Shown: positions 1-8,594 of the stretch, piece after piece
How positions within the stretch are numbered: the first letter of the stretch is position 1
Layout: the number at the start of each line of letters is the position of its first letter
Assembly: GCA_964607965.1 (NCBI GenBank)
Contig: CAZSMH010000001.1
Span: 34,160-98,159 of the forward strand
Source: SZUA-584 sp964607965
GTDB taxonomy: Bacteria; Bacillota; Clostridia; Christensenellales; SZUA-584
DNA: 64,000 nt
Reading direction: 5' to 3'
Position numbers and translations under genes: made by a program
Notes under the pieces: model-generated
The model's database searches: none
Seen by the model: only the letters and a program-made list of their open reading frames with translations
Told to the model about the DNA's origin: nothing

Positions 1-63
1 GATATTTTCCAGTTCGCGCAAGAAGTCCAGTTGGTCGCTCGGTAAGCCTTCCAGATTGAACAT
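1..63 (-). CDS. Unidentified protein, N-terminal fragment only
   Basis: Only the first 21 codons lie in the window; the gene runs off the left edge. The ATG (complement of 61-63) is preceded by an AAGGCGG ribosome-binding site (complement of 70-76) at 6 bases. The visible residues begin MFNLEGLPSDQLDFL and are acidic and hydrophilic, with no signal peptide. No family can be recognised from this. It is divergent from the flagellar block, so it probably marks the edge of that block. Confidence 0.55.
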   Translation of the reverse strand, partial: MFNLEGLPSDQLDFLRELENI

Positions 64-255
64 AACAGACCGCCTTGTAATATAATTAGTTGCTTGCTTT
101 CTACCGCCTAATTATAACCTCCGGATTTAATAAGCTGTTGAAACTTTCAAAAAACCCGATAGATAAAAATAGAAGCCATATACCGCAACATAAGGAATAT
201 AAACAGAATTATATGGTAAGAAACGTCTATTGTACTAAAAAAGGCGGAAAAATTA

Positions 256-1959
256 ATGAGAATTGAACATACCGCGACCATAATAAATATTTCTGAAAAT
301 TCCCGAGGCCAAGAACTTATACAGGGAAATGTATTGGTTGCAGAGGTAACGGGCATAGACGGGGACATGGTTATATTAAAAAGCCGGGATGGAATGGTGC
401 TGACGGCGAAGCTTATCAGTGATATTAGTGTTTCCGTAGGCGATTATGTAGAAACGGTTATTGACCAGGCAGGCCACGGACGCTATGTGCTGCGTATTGT
501 AGATATAACGAGAAACTTGGCAAATAATAACGCCGATGCGAAAGATATACCGGCTGCTCATATATTTTTAAACGCACGCGCACTGCGTGATACGCTCAAT
601 ATTATGAAAATGAACCCGGGTACAGACCCTAAGGTAGCTGCATTTTTATCCCGCCACGATATAAGCGGCGCCCCAGAAAACATAAAAGTTATAACAAAGC
701 TTACCAAAGATGCCGAGCTAGTCGGCAGACTATTGGCAGAGGCTAAAGTTCTTATAAAGCAGGAAGGAGCTAATAATAATTCCAAACAGATTATTGATTC
801 TATAAATAAGCCAATGCAGAACGCAGATTTATATCAGCCGCCTGAATATGACGAAGCACAGAATATAAACAAAAATTTAAAAACAGTATCAGATGCGGAA
901 ACTAAAAAAACCGATAATATATCAAAAAATTCACAGAGTACTGATTTGAAACATGTTCACTCATCCGATAAACCAAACGTAATGCTGCAAAACGATAAAT
1001 ACGCGGATAAACCCAATGCGGTATATCATGCCGCTGAGTTAAAAACGGATAACAAGCTTTCGGGACAGTCAGAAAAAGCATTAACATTTGCAGAACATAA
1101 TGAAGCGAATCCGGTCTATTTAAACAGTACGACGGCATCAAAAACAGAGCCAAAGACAACGGAACACATCTATACTGCAAAAGTAGTGCCGGAAAAGGTT
1201 GGTACCGATTCATTCCAGAAGGAAGCGGATGAGACAATCCGGCAGGCGGCAACGGATTTAAAGTTAAATTCCGGTTTAAAGACAGCGGATACGAATGCTG
1301 CAGCGATATTTAAAGAAGTTAATGAATATGAAGTACAGTCAGCGCAGATATTATCTGAAAAGATAACATCATTATTTGTTAAATTGTTTGATAAGAATAA
1401 ACTTGCTGAAAATATAAAAAAAGCCGTTACCGGACTGCCTGAATATATCAAAGAACTAAAGCTTTCGCTGTTAAGGCACGATACAAATAACAAGGAAGTA
1501 TTAATGCGAAAGCTTGAACCTGTCGAAAAGCAGTTGGCGCTTATATCCCAAATTAAGCATTTCGACTGTTTCCATATTCCGCTTATGCGTGCCGACGGTT
1601 CCGATACAACCGCTGAACTATATGTATACAGGAACAAAAAAAGAAAAGCGGAAGACGCAAAAGACGATGAAAGCTTTGTGATATTGATTGGTCTGGATAC
1701 GCAGAATTTAGGACGGATAGAAACACTTATTAAAGCAAGCGGCAGCAAATTATCGGTTATTCTGCATATGGAAGATACAAGGCTTGCGGATGTGATTAAT
1801 GACGAAATTAAGCTTTTTAAAGACACGGCAGAGGGGTTTGGATATCCAATTGTAAATGTAAGCATTGAAAAGCTGGCTTCTCATACAACAATAATTAATG
1901 CGGAAGAGCGGCTGACTATGCAGCCGGGACCCGGCTTTGGTGTGGATATAAGAATATGA
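256..1959 (+). CDS. FliK-like hook-length control / flagellar operon protein (YlqG type)
   Basis: This 567-residue protein has a folded N-terminus (about 1-90), a long low-complexity middle rich in K, D, N, T and A (about 180-360), and a folded C-terminus (about 370-567). That layout is shared by FliK-type proteins. The ATG has AAGGCGG eight bases upstream. It overlaps by 4 bases (ATGA) the gene for a free FlhB-like tail, the same pairing as ylqG-ylqH in Bacillus. A more typical FliK is encoded at 33468-34910, so this is a second, divergent member. Its role in hook-length or export switching is inferred from layout and partner, not from a strong motif. Confidence 0.6.
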   Translation: MRIEHTATIINISENSRGQELIQGNVLVAEVTGIDGDMVILKSRDGMVLTAKLISDISVSVGDYVETVIDQAGHGRYVLRIVDITRNLANNNADAKDIPAAHIFLNARALRDTLNIMKMNPGTDPKVAAFLSRHDISGAPENIKVITKLTKDAELVGRLLAEAKVLIKQEGANNNSKQIIDSINKPMQNADLYQPPEYDEAQNINKNLKTVSDAETKKTDNISKNSQSTDLKHVHSSDKPNVMLQNDKYADKPNAVYHAAELKTDNKLSGQSEKALTFAEHNEANPVYLNSTTASKTEPKTTEHIYTAKVVPEKVGTDSFQKEADETIRQAATDLKLNSGLKTADTNAAAIFKEVNEYEVQSAQILSEKITSLFVKLFDKNKLAENIKKAVTGLPEYIKELKLSLLRHDTNNKEVLMRKLEPVEKQLALISQIKHFDCFHIPLMRADGSDTTAELYVYRNKKRKAEDAKDDESFVILIGLDTQNLGRIETLIKASGSKLSVILHMEDTRLADVINDEIKLFKDTAEGFGYPIVNVSIEKLASHTTIINAEERLTMQPGPGFGVDIRI

Positions 1960-2261
1960 ATAAGGGCAAAGATGAGAAGGCGCTTGAGGCCGCCGCACTA
2001 AAATACAACGCACAGTCAGATAATGCACCGTATATTTTAGCGATGGGCAAGGGCTATGTAGCGGATAAAATGATAGAAGCAGCGCATGAATCGGGCGTGC
2101 ATGTTGTGCAGGATGAGAAGCTTTCAAAAGTTTTGCAAAAGCTCAGCGTAGGCGATGAAATACCCGAGACTTTGTATCAGGTTGTGGCAGAGATACTAAG
2201 CTTTATAAGCAATATAGATGAAAAGTACGGCGCAAGGTTTGGAATTGACAAAATGCGGTGA
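1956..2261 (+). CDS. Free-standing FlhB C-terminal-like protein (YlqH/FhlB type)
   Basis: The 101 residues resemble only the end of FlhB's cytoplasmic domain. AMGKGYVADKMIEAA matches the segment just after the NPTH autocleavage site of FlhB, and the later IPETLYQVVAEILSFI matches the FlhB end (compare VPEEMYKAVAEVLAYVY in the FlhB of this window). NPTH and all membrane helices are missing. The start codon overlaps the stop of the preceding gene. Such proteins are known beside flagellar genes and can partly stand in for the cleaved FlhB tail during substrate-specificity switching. That function is inferred here. Confidence 0.8.
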   Translation: MNKGKDEKALEAAALKYNAQSDNAPYILAMGKGYVADKMIEAAHESGVHVVQDEKLSKVLQKLSVGDEIPETLYQVVAEILSFISNIDEKYGARFGIDKMR

Positions 2262-2297
2262 TATATAATAAGCAATTATTGTATGAAAGGGACATTG

Positions 2298-3164
2298 ATG
2301 TCTGTATACGGTGTTGGGGCGGCACAAGCCGCAATGTTGAGGATACTGAACCAAAAGGAGCAAACGCAGAGCAGCACAGGGACGTTTGCCGATGTGTTAA
2401 ACCAAAGCCTTCAAACTGGCACAGCGCAAACAGATTTATATTCAGGTTTTACAGACAGCGACATGACATCCTTGCTTCTTGTCTCTTTGCTGGGCGGCGG
2501 ATCTAATATGATGATGCTAAGCCTGGGCAATGCGCTGGCGTTACAACGTAAACAACAGGCATCGCTGGCCTATGATATACCGGCGAAAGCGCTGACACCG
2601 GTGGCGGCATCAAAGGCGGTTACGCCCGCGATATACAGCTTTCCCCAGAACAGGTCTGCAGCCCTCTATAACCGAGTGATTGCACAGTTTTCGGTGGAAA
2701 CCAATCCTAGGTACGAGGTTAACAAAAAAGGGCGCGGAGATACTTACTGCAATATTTTTGCTTGGGATGTAACCAGTGCAATGGGCGCAGAAATACCGCA
2801 TTATATTAATCCAAAAACCGGTGCTCCGATGAAGTATCCGAAGGTATCCGGAGCCCGTGAGCTTTCAGCAAACGGCACATACAACTGGCTGCACAAGCAT
2901 GGAGCAAAATACGGGTGGTATCCGGTTAGCGCCGAGGAGGCGCAAATGCTTGCAAACAGAGGTCAGCCGGTTGTGGCGTCGCTAAAAAGAAGCGGCATGA
3001 GCGGCCATATACAGATAGTGTGTCCTTCGGCGGACGGGTTATACGACCCAAAGAGAGGCGTAATGATTGCACAAGCCGGGCGGAAACTGACAAGTTATGC
3101 CCCGATAAAGTCAATCTATAAAAAAGAGAGTCTCTCTAAAGTTGTTTATTTCGCACACAGATAA
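2298..3164 (+). CDS. Putative NlpC/P60-like cysteine peptidoglycan hydrolase, flagellum-linked
   Basis: The 288-residue protein has a disordered N-terminus and a C-terminal domain (about 120-288) with a likely catalytic cysteine in RGDTYCNIFAWDV (Cys151) and histidine in SGHIQIV (His237). This Cys-then-His order fits NlpC/P60- or CHAP-like amidases or endopeptidases. There is no Sec signal. An F-x-x-V-L segment near residue 30 (TFADVLNQSL) resembles those in FliE and other flagellar exported proteins. The ATG at 2298 is preferred over 2283 because AAAGGG lies 6 bases before it. It may open the wall for the rod or filament, the job FlgJ does elsewhere. The family call is moderate and the role is inferred. 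Confidence 0.55.
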   Translation: MSVYGVGAAQAAMLRILNQKEQTQSSTGTFADVLNQSLQTGTAQTDLYSGFTDSDMTSLLLVSLLGGGSNMMMLSLGNALALQRKQQASLAYDIPAKALTPVAASKAVTPAIYSFPQNRSAALYNRVIAQFSVETNPRYEVNKKGRGDTYCNIFAWDVTSAMGAEIPHYINPKTGAPMKYPKVSGARELSANGTYNWLHKHGAKYGWYPVSAEEAQMLANRGQPVVASLKRSGMSGHIQIVCPSADGLYDPKRGVMIAQAGRKLTSYAPIKSIYKKESLSKVVYFAHR

Positions 3165-3214
3165 GCGGCATGGATGCCGGTTAGTAATATCAAACAGACA
3201 GGAGGTTTGTGGTT

Positions 3215-4750
3215 ATGGCGATAAATCCTATTAGTCCATCGACTATAAGACTCTCTGGGCTATCATCGGGTCTTGATACCGATGCTATCGTAGAGAGCTT
3301 GCTTCAGGCGAGTCAGCTAAAAATTGACAAACAAAATCAGTTGACTACTAAGCTGACATGGAAGGCTGATTCGCTAAGAGAGGTAAATTCTCTTATAAGG
3401 TCGTTTAGAGAAAACAATTTAAGCGTATTGAATTCGTCGAATAATATGCTTTCGGCAGCGACGTACAACACTTATTCCATATCTATGCTGTCAGCGACCG
3501 AGGCCGTTTCCGTAAGCGCCGGATCTTCAGCGAACATTGGGAAATTGACTATAAACAGCATTGATCAGCTTGCTGCACAAGCTTCCGTAAAAAGCATGAA
3601 CGCTTTTGCAGGCGAAACAATGAATCTCGGAGCGGCCTTAAAGGACTTGGAATTTGCAACCGCTCTTGAATTTGAAGAGGGAGAGATTTCGTTTTCAATA
3701 AACGGTGAAATATTTGCATTTTCCGAGGATTCAACATTAAATGATGTAATAAACACAATAAACTCGTCTGAGGCAGGCGTCAGGATTGCATACAGCAGCC
3801 TGACAAAAGGGTTTGCGATAACGTCCAAAACAACCGGAAGTGCAAGCGAGGTAGCGATAGTTAATATTTCGGGCAATGCTTTTGCCGCTTTAGGCAATCC
3901 GGCTGAAGAAAGTGCTTTTGGGATATCAGAAGGTACTGTGAACGGTCAAAATGCCATGATAAGCATTGAAGGCATTGCGGTTGAAAAATCAACAAACAGT
4001 TTTACAATAGACGGCATAACATATTCCCTTAAAGACACTATGGATTCTGCAGTTTCATTTACTGTTGACCGAAACCTTGATGCTACGGTTGATAAGATAG
4101 TGTCGTTTATCAGCGAATACAACACTATTATAGAAAAGCTGCAAAGCATGATAAGTGAAAAGACGTATCGCACTTATCAACCGCTTACCGATGTGCAGAA
4201 AGATCAAATGAGTGAAAAAGATATACAGCTATGGGAGGACAAGGCAAAAAGCGGCTTGCTGCGCAACGATTCGGGAATATCGTCGTTATTAAACAGTATG
4301 AGAAACGCATTTTCTACAGTGGTAGAGGGCTTGGGTATGCCACCCTCTGCTCTTGGGCTTAATACAGGCTCGTACTATGAGCAAGGCAAAATAACCGTTG
4401 ACACTGAAAAACTGCGCACTGCATTAGAAAATAACCCGGATAAAGTAAGAGATTTGTTTACTCAAAGTCCATCTGGCGACCCTGAAGATAAATTCAGCAA
4501 GTCCGGACTGGTGCTGCGCATATCCGATGCGCTGCTTTCCTATACGCAAAAAGCTACCAGCAATACGCTTTTAGGACTTGAAAAGCAGATAAGCGATTCC
4601 AAAGATAAGGTGGATTCGCTTTCTGATAAACTGGCTACAAAAGAATCTGCGCTTTGGCGAAAATACACTGCAATGGAAAAGGCGCTTTCGTCGCTTTACA
4701 GTCAGCAGAGCTGGATGTCGGCAATGACAAACACTTGGACAAATAATTAG
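3215..4750 (+). CDS. fliD: Flagellar filament cap protein FliD (hook-associated protein 2)
   Basis: The 511-residue protein carries the FliD N-terminal signature IRLSGLSSGLDTDAIVESLL. It has a long variable middle and a C-terminal coiled-coil region with LWRKYTAMEKALSSLYSQQ, all typical of FliD. FliD caps the growing filament and folds flagellin subunits at the tip. An in-frame GTG at 3209 is only 3 bases from AGGAGG (3200-3205), while the ATG at 3215 is 9 bases away and is preferred. fliS follows directly, the usual order. It is exported by the flagellar type III system and has no Sec signal. Confidence 0.95.
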   Translation: MAINPISPSTIRLSGLSSGLDTDAIVESLLQASQLKIDKQNQLTTKLTWKADSLREVNSLIRSFRENNLSVLNSSNNMLSAATYNTYSISMLSATEAVSVSAGSSANIGKLTINSIDQLAAQASVKSMNAFAGETMNLGAALKDLEFATALEFEEGEISFSINGEIFAFSEDSTLNDVINTINSSEAGVRIAYSSLTKGFAITSKTTGSASEVAIVNISGNAFAALGNPAEESAFGISEGTVNGQNAMISIEGIAVEKSTNSFTIDGITYSLKDTMDSAVSFTVDRNLDATVDKIVSFISEYNTIIEKLQSMISEKTYRTYQPLTDVQKDQMSEKDIQLWEDKAKSGLLRNDSGISSLLNSMRNAFSTVVEGLGMPPSALGLNTGSYYEQGKITVDTEKLRTALENNPDKVRDLFTQSPSGDPEDKFSKSGLVLRISDALLSYTQKATSNTLLGLEKQISDSKDKVDSLSDKLATKESALWRKYTAMEKALSSLYSQQSWMSAMTNTWTNN

Positions 4751-4778
4751 AGTAGCCTAACAAGAAGGAGCAAGTAAA

Positions 4779-5186
4779 ATGAACGCTATGGCAAATTCTT
4801 ATCAGCAGTATAGAAAACATGATGTAATGATGGCTAATCCTCTTGAGCTTATCATAATGCTTTATAACGGCTGTATTAAACAGCTTAAGCTTGCGGGAAT
4901 AGCAATAAACGGTAAGGATTTTGAGCCTGCAAATTCACATTTGCAGAAGGCTCAGGAAATTGTAATGGAGCTTATCAACGGACTGGATTTTAAGTACAGT
5001 ATTGCTAACGAGCTTATGTCTTTATATGAGTTTATAAACCGACAGATAATTTCAATTAATATCAAAAAGGACGCTGACGGCATACAGCCTCTTGTAGAGA
5101 TGCTGGCAGCTTTGCGTGATTCCTGGGTGAAAGTGCAAAAACAGCACAAAGGTGGTACATACCAGGTATATGAAAGAGAGTCTTAA
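4779..5186 (+). CDS. fliS: Flagellin export chaperone FliS
   Basis: The 135 residues match FliS: an N-terminal Tyr-rich segment (YQQYRKHDV), the MANPLELIIMLYNGCIKQL helix, and the ISINIKKDADGI segment. FliS binds the flagellin C-terminus in the cytoplasm, blocks early polymerisation and guides it to FlhA. In Bacillus and relatives it also works with FliW to free CsrA. The gene follows fliD and ends exactly one codon before the next gene, with no gap. An AAGGAG site lies 8 bases before the ATG. Confidence 0.95.
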   Translation: MNAMANSYQQYRKHDVMMANPLELIIMLYNGCIKQLKLAGIAINGKDFEPANSHLQKAQEIVMELINGLDFKYSIANELMSLYEFINRQIISINIKKDADGIQPLVEMLAALRDSWVKVQKQHKGGTYQVYERES

Positions 5187-5600
5187 ATGGATACAGAGCA
5201 GGGGAATTTATTATCTATATTGGAACAAAAAAAAGAATGGCTTACAAAGATGCTCGATATTACACGTCAGTTCAAAGCGTTGCTGGAGGCTGACCGCATT
5301 GACGAGTTTGAAAACGGTATTAAAAGCAGAGAAACAATAATCGCAAAAATTGACGGCCTAATAAATATCGAACGCAAGTTTGGCAACAAAAACAGCGCTG
5401 ATATTGTTATTCTAAAAAAGCAGACACAAGAAATAATACAGCAAATACTAGAAGTCGACAAGGAAAATACCGAACTGGCAACGAAAAAGATAAAATGGTA
5501 CAAGGAGCAGATTAAAAGTATAAACGAAAGCAAAAAAGGAACCAGCAGTTATTCGAAAAGTATGCAGGAAAACGCATTTTACGTTGATGCCAAAAAATAA
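5187..5600 (+). CDS. FliT/FlgN-like flagellar chaperone
   Basis: The 137-residue protein is almost entirely charged helix and coiled coil, with heptads such as IVILKKQTQEIIQQILEV. It has no signal peptide or membrane segment. It begins on the base after the fliS stop codon. Position (fliD-fliS-here), length and helical make-up fit a FliT-type chaperone for FliD. Sequence similarity alone is too weak to separate FliT from FlgN, and a clear FlgN is encoded later (22399-22905). Confidence 0.6.
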   Translation: MDTEQGNLLSILEQKKEWLTKMLDITRQFKALLEADRIDEFENGIKSRETIIAKIDGLINIERKFGNKNSADIVILKKQTQEIIQQILEVDKENTELATKKIKWYKEQIKSINESKKGTSSYSKSMQENAFYVDAKK

Positions 5601-5629
5601 GATGTTTTGCGGCAGGCTTTGGAGTTTAT

Positions 5630-6082
5630 ATGAAGGTTGCGGATATAAGGCGTGTTTTACCAGGTACAAATGAACGGCAAGCGGTTGTGGGTAAAAATGC
5701 CGCGTCCGGTTCGGGCATGGCTTTTTCCCGCCATATGACTGCGCTTAACAAGACACAGTATCATCAATATTTGAATGATTTGCAGGAAAGGATTTTTAAA
5801 AAGGGCGAGAAGTTAAAGGAAAGCGCAGATATAAAAGTTTTGCAGGAATACAGACAGCTTATAAGCGAACTGCTTGCACAGGCGGCCGGCAATGCCTACG
5901 AGTGTATTAAATCAAGCTTGTTTGACTCAAAAGGGCGTCACAAGATTTTTTTTGTTATAAGAAAAATAAATGAAAAATTGGACGAGTTAGCAAGCGAGAT
6001 ATTGTCAGAGCAGAAGGACAATATTAAGCTGCTTGAAATGGTAGATGATATCCGCGGTATGCTGGTGGATTTGTTCTTATAG
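5630..6082 (+). CDS. YaaR-family (DUF327) protein
   Basis: The 150 residues show the YaaR/DUF327 pattern: a flexible basic N-terminus followed by helices with FSRHMTALNKTQYHQYL, YRQLISELLAQA, and a C-terminal KINEKLDELASEIL. GGAG sits 6 bases before the ATG. The biochemical role of the family is not established. In Clostridia such genes are often found in or near flagellar operons. The placement between chaperone and chemotaxis genes suggests a flagellum-linked role, but this is inference. Confidence 0.7.
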   Translation: MKVADIRRVLPGTNERQAVVGKNAASGSGMAFSRHMTALNKTQYHQYLNDLQERIFKKGEKLKESADIKVLQEYRQLISELLAQAAGNAYECIKSSLFDSKGRHKIFFVIRKINEKLDELASEILSEQKDNIKLLEMVDDIRGMLVDLFL

Positions 6083-6104
6083 ATATATGAAAAGGAGGAC
6101 GGTT

Positions 6105-6590
6105 ATGATAGATCAACTGTATGAGCAGCAGGAGGACACCCAATACGGACGTTATTTGACTTTTTATATTTTGGATGATGTTTACGGTATTGAGATTAAA
6201 TATGTAACTGAGATTATTGGCGTGCTTCCTATTACATCTATACCCGAGGTTGCGGATTATATTAAGGGGATTATTAATCTGCGCGGCAAAATTATACCTG
6301 TTATAGATATGAGGATAAAATTCAAAAAGCCGTCTGCAGATTATGACGACAGGACATGCATTATCATTGTTGAAACTGAAGACCTTATTTTGGGACTGAT
6401 TGTGGACAGGGTTGCAGATGTAATAACATTAAACGATGAAGACATTGCGCCGCCGCCAAGCCATAAGTCGGGTATTCGCAATAAGTATATACGTGGCATC
6501 GGGAAAGTTTCAGGAGAAATAAAACTATTGCTAGATTGTGATAAGCTGTTCAACGAGGAAGAAACCCAAGAGATTAAATCCATAGAGTAA
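6105..6590 (+). CDS. cheW: Chemotaxis adaptor protein CheW
   Basis: The 161-residue protein is a single CheW domain: YLTFYILDDVYGIEI, then VTEIIGVLPITSIPEVADYI, and IKGIINLRGKIIPVIDMR, the family hallmark. CheW couples chemoreceptors to the CheA kinase at the membrane. The reading frame is open upstream from 6045, but AAAGGAGG at 6091-6098 is 6 bases before the ATG at 6105 and fixes the start. cheA and receptors are not in the window, so they must lie elsewhere. Confidence 0.95.
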   Translation: MIDQLYEQQEDTQYGRYLTFYILDDVYGIEIKYVTEIIGVLPITSIPEVADYIKGIINLRGKIIPVIDMRIKFKKPSADYDDRTCIIIVETEDLILGLIVDRVADVITLNDEDIAPPPSHKSGIRNKYIRGIGKVSGEIKLLLDCDKLFNEEETQEIKSIE

Positions 6591-6611
6591 CTAGTTTCAA
6601 AGATTATAATC

Positions 6612-6638
6612 AGGGCAGGGGGCGGCGCTTTCTGCCCT
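6612..6638 (+). other. Hairpin between cheW and cheR
   Basis: AGGGCAG (6612-6618) pairs perfectly with CTGCCCT (6632-6638) across a GC-rich loop. No T-tract follows, so it is not a standard intrinsic terminator. It may stabilise a processed mRNA end or tune expression of cheR. It sits in the largest untranslated gap (104 bases) of the early part of the block. Confidence 0.45.
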
Positions 6639-6694
6639 TAATCCATATAAAAGACACTAAATAAAAGACAATAAAAAATTTTGACGGGGAAGCA

Positions 6695-7510
6695 ATGATT
6701 GCTATAAAAGACAGGGAATTTTTTTTACTGGTAAACTATCTGCAAAAAAAGTTTGGTATAAATCTTACAAAAAAAAGAACTTTGGTTGAGAGCAGGCTCA
6801 ACAATTTTTTAATTGAAAACAATTTTAGCGATTATGAATCGTTTTTAGGTTTCGCTTTTAAAGATAAGACAGGAAATATGATTAACCAGATAATTAACCG
6901 GCTGACAACAAACTATTCATATTTTATGAGAGAATGGGAACATTTTGAGTATTTCAGGGACCATGTACTGCCGGAAATAAAAGAACGGGAAAAAGAAAAG
7001 GATATACGAATCTGGAGCGCGGGATGCTCCACAGGACAGGAACCGTATATGATTGCGATGCTCATTGCCGATTATTTTGGCAGTATAAAAGAAAACTGGG
7101 ATACTAAGATACTGGCAACGGACATATCACAGAAAGCGCTGGAGGCCGCGGTGAAGGGTGAGTATGACAACGAGTGTTTAACTAATGTACCGGCAGACTG
7201 GAAAAGGAGGTATTTTAACAAGTTAAATAACGGTAAGTGGGAAATTAAAAAAATAATTAAAGATGAAGTAATTTTCAGGCGTTTAAACCTTATTGAAAAT
7301 CGATTTTCTTTTAAAAAACAGTTACACGTTATTTTTTGCCGTAATGTGATGATTTATTTTAACAAGCAGACGAAAGAAGAGCTTATTGAAAAATTTCATG
7401 AAGTAACGGCACAGGGCGGATATCTGTTTGTTGGCCAGTCTGAAACGCTAAGTACAAACACCATTCGATACAAAAATGTAAGACCATCAATTTATAAGAA
7501 GGGTATGTAG
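6695..7510 (+). CDS. cheR: Chemoreceptor glutamate methyltransferase CheR
   Basis: The 271 residues have the CheR N-terminal helical domain with NRLTTNYSYFMREWEHFEYF, followed by the SAM-binding motif WSAGCSTGQEPYMIAML. Later motifs are ILATDISQKALEAA, FCRNVMIYFNK and LFVGQSETL. CheR adds methyl groups from S-adenosylmethionine to receptor glutamates for adaptation. GGGGAAG precedes the ATG. It is followed 4 bases later by cheB, its antagonist. Confidence 0.96.
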   Translation: MIAIKDREFFLLVNYLQKKFGINLTKKRTLVESRLNNFLIENNFSDYESFLGFAFKDKTGNMINQIINRLTTNYSYFMREWEHFEYFRDHVLPEIKEREKEKDIRIWSAGCSTGQEPYMIAMLIADYFGSIKENWDTKILATDISQKALEAAVKGEYDNECLTNVPADWKRRYFNKLNNGKWEIKKIIKDEVIFRRLNLIENRFSFKKQLHVIFCRNVMIYFNKQTKEELIEKFHEVTAQGGYLFVGQSETLSTNTIRYKNVRPSIYKKGM

Positions 7511-7514
7511 AGTT

Positions 7515-8552
7515 ATGGCGGTAAATGCGGTCAGATTGTTGGTCGTAGACGAGTCATCCTTTTTTAAAGAAACTATTGTTTCCGCACTTGCACAAGACCC
7601 GGGGATAGAAGTAGTTGCAACAGTAGCCGACGCTTTTAAAGCACGCGATTTAATTATTAAATTGTCGCCTGACGTAATTATTTTAGATATAAGCAGGCAT
7701 GGAACTAAAGACCTTGAATTTCTAAAACATTTGCTGTCGCAATATAAGCTTCCTGTAGTTATTATCAGTAACCTGGCCAGCGCGGTGTTTGATGCTCTTG
7801 ATGCCGGTGCCGTTGATTTTATCAGCAAGCCTGCACTAAAAACAGGGCATGATATTCAGCAATTCATATCTCAAGTAGCTGTTAAGGTGAAAATAGCTTC
7901 AATTGCTAAAGTTGACAGGCGGGCAAAAAAAGAAATACTTAAGGCATCACAAATAATACAGAACATAAAAGCAAATAAAGACAGCCTTATTGCAATAGGT
8001 GCGTCAACGGGAGGCACAGAGGCTACATTAAACATTTTAAAAGAATTAGGGAACGACCTTGCAGGAATAGTTATTGTTCAGCATATGCCGGCAGTTTTCA
8101 CGAGAATTTATGCCGAGAGACTCAATACATTGTGCAGAATGGAAGTTAGGGAAGCAAAGGATAAGGACAAAATATTACCCGGCACCGTGTTGATCGCCCC
8201 GGGCGGCATGCATATGTCGGTTGAAAGACAAGGCGGCAGTTTGGAAGTTAATTGTTATGCCGGAGAAAAGGTAAACGGCCACTGTCCGTCTGTTGATATT
8301 TTATTTGGTTCAGTCGCTAAATTAAAGGGTATCAATAGCTTAGGCATTATTTTGACGGGAATGGGAAGTGACGGTGCCAACGGTCTTCTCGCGATGAAGC
8401 AAAACGGTTCTATGACAATAGGGCAGGATAAAAAGAGCTCTGTCGTTTACGGTATGCCTGCAGTGGCTTATAGCATTGGTGCTGTTAAAAGCCAGCTGCC
8501 GCCGGAAGAAATCCCGCAGAAGATATATGAATGGCATAGTTTGATTACTTAA
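7515..8552 (+). CDS. cheB: Chemoreceptor methylesterase/deamidase CheB
   Basis: The 345-residue protein has an N-terminal receiver domain (1-125) and a C-terminal methylesterase domain (about 155-345). The receiver has acidic D12/E13, phosphoacceptor D58 (VIILDIS) and K in FISKPA. The usual MPxMDG after the phosphosite is replaced by RHGTKD. The esterase triad is visible: Ser in AIGASTGGTEA, His in VQHMP and Asp in GMGSDGANG. CheB removes receptor methyl groups when phosphorylated by CheA. It starts 4 bases after cheR. Confidence 0.95.
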   Translation: MAVNAVRLLVVDESSFFKETIVSALAQDPGIEVVATVADAFKARDLIIKLSPDVIILDISRHGTKDLEFLKHLLSQYKLPVVIISNLASAVFDALDAGAVDFISKPALKTGHDIQQFISQVAVKVKIASIAKVDRRAKKEILKASQIIQNIKANKDSLIAIGASTGGTEATLNILKELGNDLAGIVIVQHMPAVFTRIYAERLNTLCRMEVREAKDKDKILPGTVLIAPGGMHMSVERQGGSLEVNCYAGEKVNGHCPSVDILFGSVAKLKGINSLGIILTGMGSDGANGLLAMKQNGSMTIGQDKKSSVVYGMPAVAYSIGAVKSQLPPEEIPQKIYEWHSLIT

Positions 8553-8594
8553 AAAACGGACTAATGTTAGGCTAAATAAAACCCGATAATAAGT

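Noticed and set aside
155..162. CCCGATAG, sigma-28 -10-like, before the first flagellar gene
   Set aside because: No -35 TAAA at the right distance.
1170..1865. 231-codon minus-strand frame
   Set aside because: Serine- and leucine-rich shadow of the FliK-like gene with no start site.
8582..8590. CCCGATAAT, sigma-28 -10-like, just before the transglycosylase gene
   Set aside because: No TAAA lies 14-16 bases upstream, and the start codon would fall on the transcript start.
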